Shown here: one piece after another, positions 1 to 10,834 of the stretch
How positions within the stretch are numbered: position 1 is the stretch's first letter
Layout: each line of letters begins with the position of its first letter
Assembly: GCF_002414845.1 (NCBI RefSeq)
Contig: NZ_DIAX01000028.1
Location: 32,456-96,455, forward strand
Origin: Gordonia sp. UBA5067
GTDB taxonomy: Bacteria > Actinomycetota > Actinomycetes > Mycobacteriales > Mycobacteriaceae
DNA: 64,000 bases
Reading direction: 5' to 3'
The notes under the pieces: generated by a model
Told to the model about the DNA's origin: nothing
The model's input: only the letters and a program-made list of their open reading frames with translations
Databases searched by the model: none
Made by a program: the position numbers and the translations under genes

Positions 1-411
1 CCGAAACTGGACGACAAGGGGCGGCTGACACTGCCCGCAAAATTTCGGGACGCATTGGCAGGAGGGGTGATGGTCACTCGCAACCAGGACAACAGCCTCG
101 CCGTCTATCGCCTCGACGATTTCGATGTGCTTGCGGAGCGGACCAAAGCTGCCTCGCGCAACAACCCGCAGGCCCGCGCGTATCAGCGGTACTTCTTCGC
201 CAGCGCCGATGAGCAGCGGCCCGACGGGCAGGGTCGTATCACCCTGTCGCCCGACCATCGGAACTATGCGGGGCTGACCAAGGACTGCGTGGTGATCGGC
301 AGCTTCGACCACCTCGAGATCTGGGACGCCCAGACGTGGGGGGCATACCAGTCCGAGCACGAGGAGGACTTTTCCGCAGCGGGCTCGGACGCCTTTGAGG
401 CCCTGCTCTAG
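1..411 (+). CDS. mraZ: Transcriptional regulator MraZ (5' end cut by window)
   Basis: MraZ is the DNA-binding protein encoded first in dcw clusters, where it controls the cluster's own promoter. The reading frame is open from base 1, and the visible protein begins inside the first SpoVT-AbrB-like half ([16 protein letters not shown]). The second half carries the matching [13 protein letters not shown] repeat near codons 75-87. Only about a dozen N-terminal codons and the promoter lie outside the window. The ATG at 55 falls inside the first domain and is not the real start. rsmH follows after about 150 bp, as in other actinobacteria. Identification rests on the two-fold repeat and on position. 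Confidence 0.93.
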   Translation, partial: PKLDDKGRLTLPAKFRDALAGGVMVTRNQDNSLAVYRLDDFDVLAERTKAASRNNPQARAYQRYFFASADEQRPDGQGRITLSPDHRNYAGLTKDCVVIGSFDHLEIWDAQTWGAYQSEHEEDFSAAGSDAFEALL

Positions 412-563
412 ACAACCGAATGAGCCCCGTGACCGCCATCGTGGGTGAGACGAGGCCTGCGCCCGATCCGACCCTGACGCACTTCCCCAGCGCCAGGTTC
501 GCGATCGGGCGGGGACCCCGGTTCATCCACTCCAGCTGTCCGGCTACACGAGAAGGGCGCGCG

Positions 564-1571
564 ATGAGCGGCGGTGATCACGGGCATATCCCGGTAATGG
601 CGGATCGGATCATCGACCTGCTGGCGCCCGCGGTGACGCGGCGGAGCCCCACCGGGGTGGGGGCGGTGGTGGTTGATGCGACACTCGGCGCCGGTGGCCA
701 CGCCGAATTGCTCCTCGCGACCTTTACCGACCTGACTGTGGTCGGCATCGATCGGGACGGCGCTGCCCGCGAAGCAGCGGCCGACCGACTCGCATCGTTC
801 GGCAGTCGCGCTTCGGTCAACGCCGGTCGATACGACGAACTCGACCGGGTCCTGCAGGCACCCACCGGCCTCGGTCGAAGCCTCACCGAGGTCGACGGAG
901 TGCTCTTCGACCTCGGTGTGTCGTCAATGCAACTCGACCAGCGCAATCGTGGATTCGCCTACTCCGTCGATGCGCCGCTGGACATGCGGATGAACCCCGA
1001 GGACACCCTGACCGCGGCCGACGTGCTCAACACCTATTCGCACGGTGATCTGGCCCGGGTACTCAGCGACTACGGCGAAGAGCGCTTCGCCGGAAGAATC
1101 GCCTCGGCGGTGGTGGCAGCGAGGCGCGAACGTCCGTTCACCACAAGTGCACGGTTGGTGGAGTTGCTGTACGCGACAATTCCGGCCGCCACTCGCCGGA
1201 CGGGTGGTCATCCGGCGAAGCGCACCTTCCAGGCGCTGCGTATCGAGGTTAACGGCGAGCTCGATTCGCTTCGGGCAGCCCTGCCGGGCGCTCTCGATGC
1301 GCTGACGATCGGTGGGCGAACGGTGGTGATGAGCTACCAATCGCTGGAGGATCGCATCGTCAAGCGCGAGTTCGCCCAGCGCTGCCGGTCGAGTTCTCCG
1401 GCGGGTCTGCCGGTGGAGTTGCCGGGCACCGCCCCGCGCTTCACCTTGGTCACCCGCGGAGCCGAGCAGGCGACGGAGACCGAGATCGACGCCAATCCAC
1501 GCTCGGCCCCCGCACGGGTCCGCGCCATTGAACGAATCGCGCCCGACGGGGCGGAGGGGGGAGTGCAATGA
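564..1571 (+). CDS. rsmH: 16S rRNA (cytosine1402-N4)-methyltransferase RsmH (MraW)
   Basis: SAM-dependent methyltransferase that modifies C1402 of 16S rRNA. At 335 aa it has the usual family length. It begins [12 protein letters not shown], the typical 'HIPVM' opening, followed by the SAM-binding motif [11 protein letters not shown] and later [21 protein letters not shown] and LDMRM. The start at 564 is chosen because the 48 in-frame codons before it (from 420) do not resemble the family and HIPVM should lie close to the N-terminus. The stop codon overlaps the start of ftsL, so the two are probably translationally coupled. Confidence 0.95.
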   Translation: MSGGDHGHIPVMADRIIDLLAPAVTRRSPTGVGAVVVDATLGAGGHAELLLATFTDLTVVGIDRDGAAREAAADRLASFGSRASVNAGRYDELDRVLQAPTGLGRSLTEVDGVLFDLGVSSMQLDQRNRGFAYSVDAPLDMRMNPEDTLTAADVLNTYSHGDLARVLSDYGEERFAGRIASAVVAARRERPFTTSARLVELLYATIPAATRRTGGHPAKRTFQALRIEVNGELDSLRAALPGALDALTIGGRTVVMSYQSLEDRIVKREFAQRCRSSSPAGLPVELPGTAPRFTLVTRGAEQATETEIDANPRSAPARVRAIERIAPDGAEGGVQ

Positions 1572-2434
1572 TGCGCATTTCGGGGGAATCGGCGGCAGTG
1601 CCGACTGGTGAGCTGTCGGTGATCGATGCGCCGCGCCAGCGGCGCGCTGGGGCCGGTGCGGTGCACCGCGCGAGCAGGTCGCGCGCCGCGCAACGTGCCG
1701 TCGACCGCCGCGCCGCGCGTCTCGCGCGGGAGGCGCGCAAGCCCGAACAGCCGGGCAAGCGCGGGCGGATCCGACCGCAGGTGCAACGCCCGGGCCTCAT
1801 CGCGCAGATCCGGTCCATGCCGTTCGCGGTACCCGTTATCGGTCTAGTCGCAGCCGGCCTGATCGCCACCCTGTGGCTGTCCACCCGCGCTGCGCAAGAT
1901 TCGTACGAACTCACCGTCGCCAAAGTGGCGCACCAGTCGCTGGTCGACAAGCGTGACGCGCTCAAACGGACGTACGAGTCCGCCGATTCGGCACCGGAGC
2001 TGTCGGACAAGGCAGCCCGGCTCGGACTTGTCCCGGCCCGCAACTCGGCCCGCCTGGTCGTCGGTGACAACGGGCGGGTGAACGTGCGGGGCACCCCGGC
2101 GCCGGCAGCGGGACGCGCGCCGCGCTCGATCAACCCGAAGCCCATTGACGAGGCGCTGCGTCATATCGATGCGAACAAGGTCGAGGACTCGACGGGTCTT
2201 CCGGGGGCCGATCCGGCGTCGCAGCCCGATCCAGGGCCGCCGGTGGGTGCGCCGCCGCCGTCGAACCCGAGCCGGCCTGATGACCAGGGACAAGCACAGG
2301 CACCGGGACAAATACAGACACCGGGGCAACAGGCGAATACGCCGGCGCCGACCGAGGCGACGCCCAATGTGCTACCCCAATCCGACGCGGCTACTCGCGG
2401 CGCGCCGAGGACAAATCCTCGGCGCAACTCGTAG
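1568..2434 (+). CDS. ftsL: FtsL-like cell division protein with long Pro/Gln-rich tail
   Basis: Bitopic divisome protein placed between rsmH and ftsI, the normal position of ftsL. It has a long basic Arg/Ala-rich cytoplasmic part (about residues 1-85), one membrane segment (about 86-104, [19 protein letters not shown]), a short helical periplasmic region (about 105-150) and then a disordered tail rich in Pro, Gln and Asn to residue 288. Sequence conservation in FtsL is low, so the call depends on topology and context. ATG at 1568 overlaps the rsmH stop; a second ATG follows immediately at 1571. Mycobacterial FtsL proteins are also unusually long. Confidence 0.8.
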   Translation: MMRISGESAAVPTGELSVIDAPRQRRAGAGAVHRASRSRAAQRAVDRRAARLAREARKPEQPGKRGRIRPQVQRPGLIAQIRSMPFAVPVIGLVAAGLIATLWLSTRAAQDSYELTVAKVAHQSLVDKRDALKRTYESADSAPELSDKAARLGLVPARNSARLVVGDNGRVNVRGTPAPAAGRAPRSINPKPIDEALRHIDANKVEDSTGLPGADPASQPDPGPPVGAPPPSNPSRPDDQGQAQAPGQIQTPGQQANTPAPTEATPNVLPQSDAATRGAPRTNPRRNS

Positions 2435-2455
2435 TGACGGGAATGATTGAGAATC

Positions 2456-4408
2456 ATGACGCGCGCCGCTTTTCACCTCCGAGCTCCCCGTCGGGGTCGG
2501 CCGGGGACTCCGGTGGAGGGCCGGGGGTTCACGCGTACGAACCCGTCGGCGGCGGGCGGTTCGCGCCGTCCGCCGACGGGCGGCACCGGACACCAGACGG
2601 GTGAGAAGGGGCCTGACCGGTTCACTGTTCGCACCCGCTGGGCCGTGGTCTTTGTGGCGATTGCCGTCACCGCGATCGCCGGCCGACTGGTCGTGGTGCA
2701 CACCGTCGAGTCACGATCTCTCGCCGCGGCGGCGGCGGCTCAGCGTGAGTACACCCAGGTCCTGACGGCCACCAGAGGAGCGATTCTGGATCGCAACGGA
2801 CGCCCGCTGGCCTACACCGACGAAGCCCGCGCGCTGACGTTCCTTCCGCAAGCGGTGCGCACCGCCGCCGACGCCGCCCATCACCGCGACCCCAAGGTGC
2901 CCGACGCCGCAACCAGATTCGCTGAAATAGCGAAAGGCGTCTCGGCCGCGCTCGGCGGATCGATTTCCGAGGCCGATCTGCTGGCGAAGCTGAACGGCTC
3001 GGAGAAGTTCGTGTACCTCGCACGCTCGGTGGCGACCGATGTGGCGGCCCGGATCGTCGCGGACTTCCCGGAAGTCGGTGCCGATCCGGAGAACTTGCGC
3101 CTCTACCCGGGTGGCTCGCTGGCGGCCAACGTCGTCGGCGATGTCAACTTCGACGGCAACGGCCTTATCGGCCTGGAGTCGTCGATGGACTCGGTGCTCG
3201 GCGGGACGAATGGGTCCAAGACCTACGACCGCGGCTCGGACGGTGCAATCATCCCGGGCAGCGCTCGCAACGTTGCGTCCGCGATCAACGGTGCGACGAT
3301 CCGGCTCACCCTCGATTCAGATATCCAATGGTTCGTGCAGAGCCAGGTCTATGCGGCAAAGGCAGCCTCCGGGGCGAAGCGTGTCGCGGCCGTCGTCTTG
3401 GACGCCAAGACCGGCGAGGTTCTCGCGATGGCGAACGATTCGACATTCAACGCGTCGCGGCCGCTGTCGGAACAGCGTGACGCCAACCTCGACAACCTGG
3501 CCGTGACCACACCATTCGAGCCAGGCTCGGTGAACAAGGTCGTTACCGCCGCGGCCGCGATCCAGTACGGGGTCACCACCCCCGAAGCGCCGCACCTGGT
3601 GCCCGGCTCCATCCGGATGGCCGGGGTAACGGTCAAGGACGCGTGGTCCCACGACGCCCAGCGCTTCACCACCACCGGAATCTTCGGCAAGTCCTCGAAC
3701 GTCGGCACGCTCATGCTTGCGCGGCAGGTGGGCGAAAAGCGGTTCGCCGACATGGTCAGCGCGTTCGGGCTGGGACAGCGCACGGGCGTCAGCCTTCCCG
3801 GTGAGAGCCCGGGCCAGGTACCGGCACTGTCCCAGTGGTCGGGCGGTTCGTTCGCCAACCTGCCGATCGGCCAGGGCCTCTCGATGACCCTGCTGCAGAT
3901 GACGTCGGTCTACCAGGCGATCGCCAACGACGGCGTGCGCATTCCGCCGCGCGTCATCGCTGCGGAGGCACGTGACGGGCACCGGGAGTCGCCCTTGCCG
4001 GTGCCCGAGGGGGTGGCGGTGGTTTCGCCGGAGACTGCCCGGACGGTCCGCGATATGTTCCGCGGCGTCGTCCAGAACGATCCGACCGGGAGGCAGCGGG
4101 GCACCGGAACGCAGGCCGCGGTGCCCGGTTACCAGATTTCTGGAAAGACCGGGACCGCGCAACAGGTCGATCCGCGGTGCAACTGCTACTCGAACTCGCG
4201 CTACAACATCACCTTTGCGGGCATCGCTCCCGCGGATAGCCCCCGCTACGTGATCGGGTTGATGCTCGACAATCCGCAGCGCAGTGCGGACGGCAGCGGT
4301 GGGCAGTCGGCTGCCCCGTTGTTCGGCACGATTGCGAGCTGGTTGATGCAGCGGTCCCGGGTCCCATACTCGCCGCCCGCGCCGCGTTTGGTGCTCGAGG
4401 CGGACTGA
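2456..4408 (+). CDS. ftsI: Peptidoglycan transpeptidase FtsI / PBP2B (class B PBP)
   Basis: Septal class B penicillin-binding protein that crosslinks peptidoglycan with FtsW. A Pro/Arg/Gly-rich cytoplasmic N-terminus is followed by one membrane segment (WAVVFVAIAVTAIAGRLVVV), a dimerisation domain (RGAILDRNGRPLAY) and the transpeptidase domain. All three catalytic motifs are present: SVNK with the acylated serine near residue 358, SSN near 413-415 and KTG near 564. I take ATG 2456 as start; an in-frame TTG at 2447 adds three residues and has GGGA at a better distance, so the exact start is uncertain. The gene follows ftsL by 21 bp. Confidence 0.95.
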   Translation: MTRAAFHLRAPRRGRPGTPVEGRGFTRTNPSAAGGSRRPPTGGTGHQTGEKGPDRFTVRTRWAVVFVAIAVTAIAGRLVVVHTVESRSLAAAAAAQREYTQVLTATRGAILDRNGRPLAYTDEARALTFLPQAVRTAADAAHHRDPKVPDAATRFAEIAKGVSAALGGSISEADLLAKLNGSEKFVYLARSVATDVAARIVADFPEVGADPENLRLYPGGSLAANVVGDVNFDGNGLIGLESSMDSVLGGTNGSKTYDRGSDGAIIPGSARNVASAINGATIRLTLDSDIQWFVQSQVYAAKAASGAKRVAAVVLDAKTGEVLAMANDSTFNASRPLSEQRDANLDNLAVTTPFEPGSVNKVVTAAAAIQYGVTTPEAPHLVPGSIRMAGVTVKDAWSHDAQRFTTTGIFGKSSNVGTLMLARQVGEKRFADMVSAFGLGQRTGVSLPGESPGQVPALSQWSGGSFANLPIGQGLSMTLLQMTSVYQAIANDGVRIPPRVIAAEARDGHRESPLPVPEGVAVVSPETARTVRDMFRGVVQNDPTGRQRGTGTQAAVPGYQISGKTGTAQQVDPRCNCYSNSRYNITFAGIAPADSPRYVIGLMLDNPQRSADGSGGQSAAPLFGTIASWLMQRSRVPYSPPAPRLVLEAD

Positions 4409-4425
4409 CCGTCGACGGCGCCCGG

Positions 4426-4431
4426 TAGATT
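4426..4431 (+). promoter_or_regulatory. Candidate leaderless -10 element of murE
   Basis: TAGATT fits the actinobacterial -10 consensus TANNNT and ends 8 nt before the ATG of murE, in the 31-bp ftsI-murE gap. A transcript starting at or next to the ATG would be leaderless. This would be an internal dcw promoter; there is no clear Shine-Dalgarno sequence in front of murE, which is consistent. Confidence 0.4.
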
Positions 4432-4439
4432 GACACTCC

Positions 4440-6023
4440 ATGGGTACTGACTCGATCCGTCCCGAGCACGTGGTTCCGACGCCGGTCGCCGATCTTGCCG
4501 CGCTGATCGGCACTGTCAGCGGGGGAGAGGGCGGCGAGGTCTCCGGGGTCACGCTGCGCGCGCAGCACGTGCGCCCCGGTGACCTGTTCGCCGCCTTACC
4601 CGGTCTGCGGGTCCACGGTGCGGCTTACGCCGAGGAGGCGATCCGGCGTGGCGCCACCGCGGTGCTCACCGATCCGGCTGGCGCCGACCTCATCGCGGAA
4701 CAGGCCGGTCGGCGCCGGTCCGCGGTCGCCGTCCTGATCCATCCGGATCCGCGTAGGGTGCTCGGCGTCCTCAGCGCACGCGTCTTCCACCACCCGAGTG
4801 CGGCGTTGGCACTCATCGGAATCACCGGTACCTCGGGCAAGACGACGACCGCGTACATGGTGGAGGCGGCCTTGTTGGCGGCCGGGCGGTCGGTGGGGCT
4901 CATCGGCACCGTGGCCACCCGCATCAACGGCGTGGTGGCGCCCAGTTCGCTGACGACACCGGAGGCTCCGGACCTGCAGGCTTTGCTGGCGGCGATGGTC
5001 GAGCGCGGCGTCGACACGGTCGTCATGGAAGTCTCCAGCCATGCGCTGTCCCTCGGACGGGTGGCCGGTACTTCGTTTGCCGTCGGCGGATTCACCAATC
5101 TCTCGCAGGACCACCTCGACTTCCATCCGACTATGGAGGACTACTTCGCAGCGAAGACGGCGTTGTTCGCACCAGATTCGCCAGTGGCCGCCGCCACCGC
5201 GGTGATCTGCGTCGACGATGAGTGGGGGCGGCGGATGGCGGCGCTCACCGACGATCCGGTCACGGTTGCGACGGTCGACCTACCGTCGCAGCGGGCGGGC
5301 GACGCGCCGGCCCGGCGCTGGACGGCCCTGGTGGCAACCGGTGACGGGGCGGCGACCCTCCTCGAACCCTCCGGGGACGAGCACGCACTGTCGGTTCCGC
5401 TCCCCGGTCGCTACAACGTGACCAACGCGGCGCTGGCGGTCGCGCTGTGCGCCGCTGTGGGCGTCGACGTGCGGCGAGCCTGCGCGGGAATCGCCGATGT
5501 CGTGGTGCCCGGTCGACTGGAACCAGTGCAGGCCGGGCAGGACTTCCTGGCCGTAGTCGACTACGCCCACAAGCCGGCCGCGGTCGAGGCGGTGCTCGCG
5601 ACGCTGGGCGCCGAATCCGCGGGGCGGATCGCCGTCGTCCTCGGCGCGGGGGGCGACCGGGACCGGGGGAAGCGGGCGCAGATGGGAGCCGCGGCCGCGC
5701 GCGGCGCCGATCTGGTGATAGTGACCGACGACAATCCGCGAACCGAGGACCCGGCTACGATTCGCGCCGCGGTGGCGGCGGGTGCCCGGGCGGTCGGTGA
5801 CGGGCAGCGTCGTGCCGCCGAGATCCGCGAGACCGCCGGCCGGGCCGAGGCGATTGCCGCCGCGGTGGCATGGGCCCGGTCCGGCGATGTCGTCCTGATC
5901 GCGGGCAAGGGCCACGAGGCCGGCCAGGAGATCAATGGCGTCAAGCACGATTTCGACGATCGGGTGGTGTTGGGGAATGCGTTGGCAGACCTGATGAGCC
6001 GGCGGGACGAGGGCTCCCGATGA
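4440..6023 (+). CDS. murE: UDP-MurNAc-L-Ala-D-Glu:meso-diaminopimelate ligase MurE
   Basis: Cytoplasmic ATP-dependent Mur ligase that adds the third stem-peptide residue. It has the N-terminal uridine-binding domain (about 1-115), the central ATPase domain with P-loop GTSGKTTT at residues 130-137 and the conserved SSHAL segment, and the C-terminal domain carrying [14 protein letters not shown] is the motif linked with meso-diaminopimelate specificity, so the wall should be the DAP type expected of Mycobacteriales. Length (527 aa) is normal. The stop overlaps the start of the murF-like stub by 4 bp. Confidence 0.96.
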   Translation: MGTDSIRPEHVVPTPVADLAALIGTVSGGEGGEVSGVTLRAQHVRPGDLFAALPGLRVHGAAYAEEAIRRGATAVLTDPAGADLIAEQAGRRRSAVAVLIHPDPRRVLGVLSARVFHHPSAALALIGITGTSGKTTTAYMVEAALLAAGRSVGLIGTVATRINGVVAPSSLTTPEAPDLQALLAAMVERGVDTVVMEVSSHALSLGRVAGTSFAVGGFTNLSQDHLDFHPTMEDYFAAKTALFAPDSPVAAATAVICVDDEWGRRMAALTDDPVTVATVDLPSQRAGDAPARRWTALVATGDGAATLLEPSGDEHALSVPLPGRYNVTNAALAVALCAAVGVDVRRACAGIADVVVPGRLEPVQAGQDFLAVVDYAHKPAAVEAVLATLGAESAGRIAVVLGAGGDRDRGKRAQMGAAAARGADLVIVTDDNPRTEDPATIRAAVAAGARAVGDGQRRAAEIRETAGRAEAIAAAVAWARSGDVVLIAGKGHEAGQEINGVKHDFDDRVVLGNALADLMSRRDEGSR

Positions 6024-6532
6024 GCGTCGGCGCCGATCCCCGGCCCGGTTCTGACGAGATCACGGTGATCGACAGCGCCGGGGCCACATCGATTGCCGAG
6101 GGCAGGGCGGTGCTGCGTCGGTTGGTGGAGATAGCCGCCGATACCGGCGCCGGCAGCACCCATCGAGGGGCGCCCGGTGCCGCGCGCACGTGGTTGGTGC
6201 TCGGCGAGTTGGCCGACGAATCAGAGGTGGACCGTCGCGTCATCGACCATGACCTTCTCGGGCGTGCCGCGGTGCGGCTCGCCGTCGACAAGATCGTCTG
6301 CATCGGTGACTCACGGCCGGTCCGAGCGGCGCACCAGGGCGCGGTTATGGAGGGATCGTGGGGCGACGAGGCCAACCTGGTCGGGACCGCCGAGGAACTC
6401 GCGCTCCGGTGGCGAGACCCGGGTGAGCCGGCGCCGTCGGGCGGTGATGTGATCGCCCTGGTCGGCGGGTGGGATCGGACTGCGGTGCTCGCCGTGTTGG
6501 CCGAGCGGGACCTGGTGGTCCGGCGGATCTGA
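6020..6532 (+). pseudogene. MurF-like remnant: degenerate C-terminal domain only
   Basis: Only about 171 codons occupy the murF slot, against roughly 450-530 in functional MurF. What remains resembles the C-terminal Mur ligase domain: ITVIDSAGATSIAEG sits where MurF has its D-x-YNANP-x-S block; then come WLVLGELADESEVDRRVIDHD (MurF: VLGEM.ELG...H), VCIGDS, HQGAVMEGSWGDEANLV (well conserved in actinobacterial MurF) and GDVIALVGG, where MurF has GDVVLVKAS. The N-terminal UDP-binding and central ATP-binding P-loop domains are absent, YNANP has become SAGATS and the KAS motif is lost. It cannot be an active ligase. The frame is open and the ATGA overlap with murE is kept, so it may still be translated. 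Confidence 0.75.
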
Positions 6533-6634
6533 CGACACGGTTGGATGGTGGGTGTGCCGGTCCCGCGCCGTTAGGCGGAGCGGGGCACCCGGGGACGGAA
6601 GGGACTGGGATTAGTTGAGCGGGATGGAGCAGAT

Positions 6635-7747
6635 GTGACGCATGACGTGACGCAGATTCTGGTGGCGGGGGCGGTCGCCCTCGTTGTCTCGATCGGCTTG
6701 ACGCCGGTGCTGATCAGGGTGTTCACCAAGCAGGGGTTCGGGCAGGAGATCCGTGTCGAGGGGCCGGAGAGCCACCAGACCAAACGGGGAACGCCGTCGA
6801 TGGGCGGTGTGGCCATCGTCGCCGGACTGGTCGCCGGCTACTTCTGCGCTCACATCACCGGATACCTCCTAGACGGCTCGGGGCCGACGGCGTCGGGGTT
6901 GCTCGTACTGGGTTTGGCGGTGATGCTGGCGATCGTCGGCTTCCTCGATGACATCATCAAGGTCCGCAAGCATCGCAACCTCGGTCTGAACAAGACGGCG
7001 AAATCGGTGGGCCAGGCTGTTGCCGCAATCCTGTTCGGGGTGCTCGTACTCCGGTTCCGCAACGAGTACGGCTACACCCCGGCCAGTGAACACCTTTCCT
7101 ACGCGCGCGATATCAGCTCGATCACGCTGGCCGGTCTCGGTGGCGTCGTGTTCGTCCTCTTCGTTTGGTTCGTCGTCGCCGCATGGTCCAACGCGGTGAA
7201 CTTCACCGACGGGCTCGACGGGCTGGCCGCGGGCTCCATGGCGATGGTCCTGGGTTCCTACGTCCTGATCACCTACTGGCAGTATCGGAACGCCTGCCAG
7301 GGTGGCGCGGCGGGAGTGGCGTCGGCGCCGGGCTGCTACGCGGTGCGTGATCCACTCGATCTGACCATTCTGGCCACGGCCGGTGGTGCGGCCTGTCTGG
7401 GATTCCTGTGGTGGAACGCCGCTCCGGCGAAGATCTTCATGGGCGACACTGGTTCATTGGCCCTCGGTGGCCTGCTGGCGGGGCTGTCGATCGTGACCCG
7501 CACCGAATTGGTCGCGGTGGTCCTCGGCGCGCTGTTCGTCGCCGAGATGGTTTCGGTGGTCCTGCAGATCCTGGTGTTCCGGACATCGGGGCGCCGACTC
7601 TTCCGCATGGCGCCCTTCCATCACCATTTCGAGTTGGGCGGGTGGGCCGAGACCACGGTCATCATCCGGTTCTGGCTGCTGACGGCAGTCTCCATCGGAT
7701 TGGGTCTGTCGCTGTTCTACAGCGAGTTCAAGAATTTCGGTGGCTAG
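6635..7747 (+). CDS. mraY: Phospho-MurNAc-pentapeptide transferase MraY (lipid I synthase)
   Basis: Integral membrane enzyme that transfers phospho-MurNAc-pentapeptide to undecaprenyl phosphate, forming lipid I. About ten membrane segments are visible. Conserved motifs include [48 protein letters not shown] and APFHHHFE. The GTG at 6635 has GGAG 5 nt upstream; a GTG at 6647 would match the N-terminus of mycobacterial MraY more closely. The 102-bp gap before it holds an imperfect GC-rich hairpin but no gene. The stop overlaps the GTG start of murD. Confidence 0.96.
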   Translation: MTHDVTQILVAGAVALVVSIGLTPVLIRVFTKQGFGQEIRVEGPESHQTKRGTPSMGGVAIVAGLVAGYFCAHITGYLLDGSGPTASGLLVLGLAVMLAIVGFLDDIIKVRKHRNLGLNKTAKSVGQAVAAILFGVLVLRFRNEYGYTPASEHLSYARDISSITLAGLGGVVFVLFVWFVVAAWSNAVNFTDGLDGLAAGSMAMVLGSYVLITYWQYRNACQGGAAGVASAPGCYAVRDPLDLTILATAGGAACLGFLWWNAAPAKIFMGDTGSLALGGLLAGLSIVTRTELVAVVLGALFVAEMVSVVLQILVFRTSGRRLFRMAPFHHHFELGGWAETTVIIRFWLLTAVSIGLGLSLFYSEFKNFGG

Positions 7748-9263
7748 CCACGGCGATGAGCGTGCCGCCGAACTCGTAGCCGGGTTGGGCGGCACGGACG
7801 TCGTGGTCGCCGGGTTCGGCACCGCGGGGCGTTCGGCGGCGGGCTATCTGCGTTCGGTGGGTGCGCGTGTCACGGTGGTCGATTCCGCGTTCGGTGCCGC
7901 CGAGTCCGGCGGCGGGCTGGACAGGGTCGGCGTCGACGAGGCGGTCGCCGATGCCGCGTTGTGGGGGGGTGTGCGACTGCTCGTCGTATCCCCGGGGTTC
8001 GCCCCGGACCATCCGGTGGTGGCGGTAGCGCGGGCCGCCGGTGTTCCGGTGTGGGGGGAAGTCGAGTTGGCCTGGTGGGTCGATCGCAGTGGTGTGACGG
8101 GCCCGCCGCGGACCTGGTTGGTCGTCACCGGCACCAACGGGAAGACGACGACCACCGCAATGCTCGAGTCGATCGTGGCCGCCGCCGGGCGGACCGTCGC
8201 GGCAGGCGGAAACTATGGGACCCCGGTCCTGGACATCCTGGTGCGGACCCCGCGGGTCGACGTGCTTTGCGTCGAGGCGTCGTCGTTTCAATTGCACTGG
8301 GCACCATCACTGGTCCCGGCGGCCGGTGTCGTTCTCAATGTGGCGCAGGACCACCTCGATTGGCATGGCGGGATGGCCGCATACAGCGCGGCGAAGGCGG
8401 GTGCGCTGCGCGGGCGGGTCGCGGTGGTCGGCGGCGATGATCCGATTGCGGCGCACCTTCGGGTTGGCGAGGCGTCCAGGCGCGTGGTCTTCACCCTCGG
8501 CGAGCCGGCCGATGGCGAGCTCGGCGTCGCCGGGGGCATGCTCGTCGACCGCGCCTTCGGTGTCCGCCGGGACCTCGTGGAAGTGGATTGCATCCATCCC
8601 GTGGGGCCGTCTGGGCGGGCCGACGCGCTGGCCGCGGCGGCACTCGCGCTGGCGATCGACATCCCGGTACCCGCAATTGCTGCGGGACTGGCGGGTTTTG
8701 TGCCGGCGGGGCACCGCGGCGAGCAGGTCGCCGAGTGCATCGGGGAGTCGGGCCGGCCGGTGGCGTTTATCGACGACTCGAAGGCGACGAATCCGCATGC
8801 GGCTGCGGCGGCGATCGCGGCCCGGCGCCGCGTGGTACTGATCGTTGGCGGCCTGCTCAAGGGTGCATCGGTCGACGAGATGATCGAGGGTGCGCGGGGT
8901 CGGTTGGCCGGGCTGGTAGTGATTGGACGCGATCGCGACGAGATTGTCCGTGCGATCGCGCGACACGCCCCAGAAGTCCCAACAGTCACAGTATTCACAA
9001 GGGACGATGGGCGGGTGACTGTTGAGAAGCTGCTGCCGACCCCCGACTTCTCCTCCGGAGAGGCGGGCACTGACCGGGCGAACGCGGTTGCGGTGATGGC
9101 TGCGGCGGTACGCCAGGCATGGGAGATCGCCCGTGTCGACGGCGACGTTGAAGCGGTTCTCCTCGCGCCGGCCGCGGCCTCCCTCGACATGTTCGACAGC
9201 TACGCCGCTCGGGGCGATGCGTTCACTGCGGCCGCCGCCGTAGTGGCCGGGGACCCGCGATGA
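7740..9263 (+). CDS. murD: UDP-MurNAc-L-Ala:D-glutamate ligase MurD
   Basis: Cytoplasmic Mur ligase that adds D-glutamate, the second residue of the stem peptide. The N-terminal Rossmann-like domain has [13 protein letters not shown], the ATPase P-loop GTNGKTTT lies at residues 131-138, and the conserved [12 protein letters not shown] and [11 protein letters not shown] segments follow. At 507 aa it is of ordinary size for an actinobacterial MurD. The GTG start lies inside the end of mraY (8-bp overlap), and its own stop overlaps the ftsW ATG by 4 bp, which indicates a tightly coupled operon. Confidence 0.95.
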   Translation: MASHGDERAAELVAGLGGTDVVVAGFGTAGRSAAGYLRSVGARVTVVDSAFGAAESGGGLDRVGVDEAVADAALWGGVRLLVVSPGFAPDHPVVAVARAAGVPVWGEVELAWWVDRSGVTGPPRTWLVVTGTNGKTTTTAMLESIVAAAGRTVAAGGNYGTPVLDILVRTPRVDVLCVEASSFQLHWAPSLVPAAGVVLNVAQDHLDWHGGMAAYSAAKAGALRGRVAVVGGDDPIAAHLRVGEASRRVVFTLGEPADGELGVAGGMLVDRAFGVRRDLVEVDCIHPVGPSGRADALAAAALALAIDIPVPAIAAGLAGFVPAGHRGEQVAECIGESGRPVAFIDDSKATNPHAAAAAIAARRRVVLIVGGLLKGASVDEMIEGARGRLAGLVVIGRDRDEIVRAIARHAPEVPTVTVFTRDDGRVTVEKLLPTPDFSSGEAGTDRANAVAVMAAAVRQAWEIARVDGDVEAVLLAPAAASLDMFDSYAARGDAFTAAAAVVAGDPR

Positions 9264-10834
9264 CGACGGCGGCGACCTCACCGAAGAAGGCAACTCAGGA
9301 GAAGGCAACTCAGAAGAAAGACACTGAAGGCGAGTCGAATCGGGCTGGCTCGCAGCAGCAGGAGTCGTTGCTGGCCTGGCCCAGGGTGATCGCCGACGCG
9401 GTGCGCAGCCTGCTCGCCCGTCCGACCGCTTCCTTTCACCTGGTCGTCGGGATGGCATTGGTGCTCACCGTGCTGGGGCTGGTCATGGTCCTGTCGGCCT
9501 CCTCGGTTGAGGGCTATTCGAAGGAAGGCTCCGCGTACAGCCTGTTCACCACGCAGGTGATCTTCGCGCTGCTGGGCCTCGTGGTGTTCTCGGTGACTGT
9601 TCGGCTGCCGGTGCGGCTGCTGCGCCGCGCCGCCGGTCCGATGATCGTGGTGACGACTATCCTGCTGGCACTGGTCCTCATCCCGGGAGTGGGCACGCTC
9701 AGTCAGGGCGCACGCCGCTGGTTCGTCGTATACGGGCTCTCGGTACAGCCATCCGAGTTGGTCAAAGTGGCACTTTGCGTGTGGGGTGCCCACCTGCTGG
9801 CCTCCCGCCGGCGCGACGGCGTCAGTCTCACCGAGTTGCTGGTGCCGCTCATCCCGGTGGCCGCCCTCATCTGTCTGCTGATTCTCTTGGAGCCGAACCT
9901 CTCGACGACCATCACCATCGCCATCATCGTGGCCGCCCTCCTGTGGTTCGCCGGACTGCCGTGGCGCGTCTTCGCGAGCTTCGTGGTGGTCGGTGCGATG
10001 ATCGCGCTGGGCCTGGCTCTGATTGAGGGGTACCGATCTGAGCGTGTCCGAAGCTTCATCGGCGCGATCAACGACCCCCAAGGGGCCGGGTACCAAGCGC
10101 GGCAGGCCTTGTATGCACTGGCGAACGGCGGTGTGTTCGGTGTCGGGCTGGGTCAGAGCCGCGCCAAGTGGAACTATCTGCCGAATGCGCACAACGACTT
10201 CATCTTCGCGATCGTCGGCGAGGAGCTGGGACTCATCGGGGCCTTCGTCGTCATCGCGTTGTTCGTCGGCCTGATGCTCATCGGAATGCGGATCGCCCTG
10301 CGGTCGGAGGACCCTTTCCTCAAGCTGATGACCTCGACGATCACGGTGTTGATCACCGCGCAGGCGATCATCAACATCGGGTACGTGGTCGGCCTTCTGC
10401 CAGTCACCGGCATCCAGCTTCCGCTGGTGTCGGCCGGCGGTACGTCGACGCTGACCATGCTGGCCATGCTGGGTCTGATGGCCAACGCCGCACGTCACGA
10501 ACCGGAATCGGTCACCGCACTTGCGCACGCCAGCCCGGTGGGCTGGCGTGCCCGGATGTGGCGACTGCCCGCTCCCGTGGCCTATCGGCCGAGCCGGGCG
10601 GAAAAGCTGCGCGACCGGATGGCCGGTCGCCCGCGGCGCTCGGAACCGGTTGCCCGTCGTCGTGCAGCGGCGCGCCCGGCGCGGCCCATCGCGGCCGGCG
10701 GTCGTTCGGTCGGCGCTCGCCCGCGCCTCACGGAGACCGGGTCACCGGTCCGGTCCGATCGTGATCGGCAGCAGTGGCCGCGGTCGGAAGCCGGTGCCGG
10801 CACACGACGCCGGGGATGGAACGGAGGGCGATGA
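9260..10834 (+). CDS. ftsW: Septal SEDS peptidoglycan glycosyltransferase FtsW
   Basis: SEDS-family lipid II polymerase that works with FtsI at the septum. About ten membrane segments lie between residues 55 and 410, with conserved [33 protein letters not shown] and [14 protein letters not shown]. The protein starts with a Lys/Gln/Thr-rich cytoplasmic tail ([10 protein letters not shown]) and ends with about 100 residues very rich in Arg and Pro, likely a disordered cytoplasmic extension of the kind mycobacterial FtsW uses to bind FtsZ. It is coupled by ATGA overlaps to murD and murG. Confidence 0.95.
   Translation: MTTAATSPKKATQEKATQKKDTEGESNRAGSQQQESLLAWPRVIADAVRSLLARPTASFHLVVGMALVLTVLGLVMVLSASSVEGYSKEGSAYSLFTTQVIFALLGLVVFSVTVRLPVRLLRRAAGPMIVVTTILLALVLIPGVGTLSQGARRWFVVYGLSVQPSELVKVALCVWGAHLLASRRRDGVSLTELLVPLIPVAALICLLILLEPNLSTTITIAIIVAALLWFAGLPWRVFASFVVVGAMIALGLALIEGYRSERVRSFIGAINDPQGAGYQARQALYALANGGVFGVGLGQSRAKWNYLPNAHNDFIFAIVGEELGLIGAFVVIALFVGLMLIGMRIALRSEDPFLKLMTSTITVLITAQAIINIGYVVGLLPVTGIQLPLVSAGGTSTLTMLAMLGLMANAARHEPESVTALAHASPVGWRARMWRLPAPVAYRPSRAEKLRDRMAGRPRRSEPVARRRAAARPARPIAAGGRSVGARPRLTETGSPVRSDRDRQQWPRSEAGAGTRRRGWNGGR

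Noticed and set aside
6533..6634. Possible terminator or missing murF sequence before mraY
   Set aside because: The GTGCC..CCCGC/GCGGG.GCAC hairpin is imperfect with a bulge and has no T-run; the 102 bp contain no further MurF-like codons.
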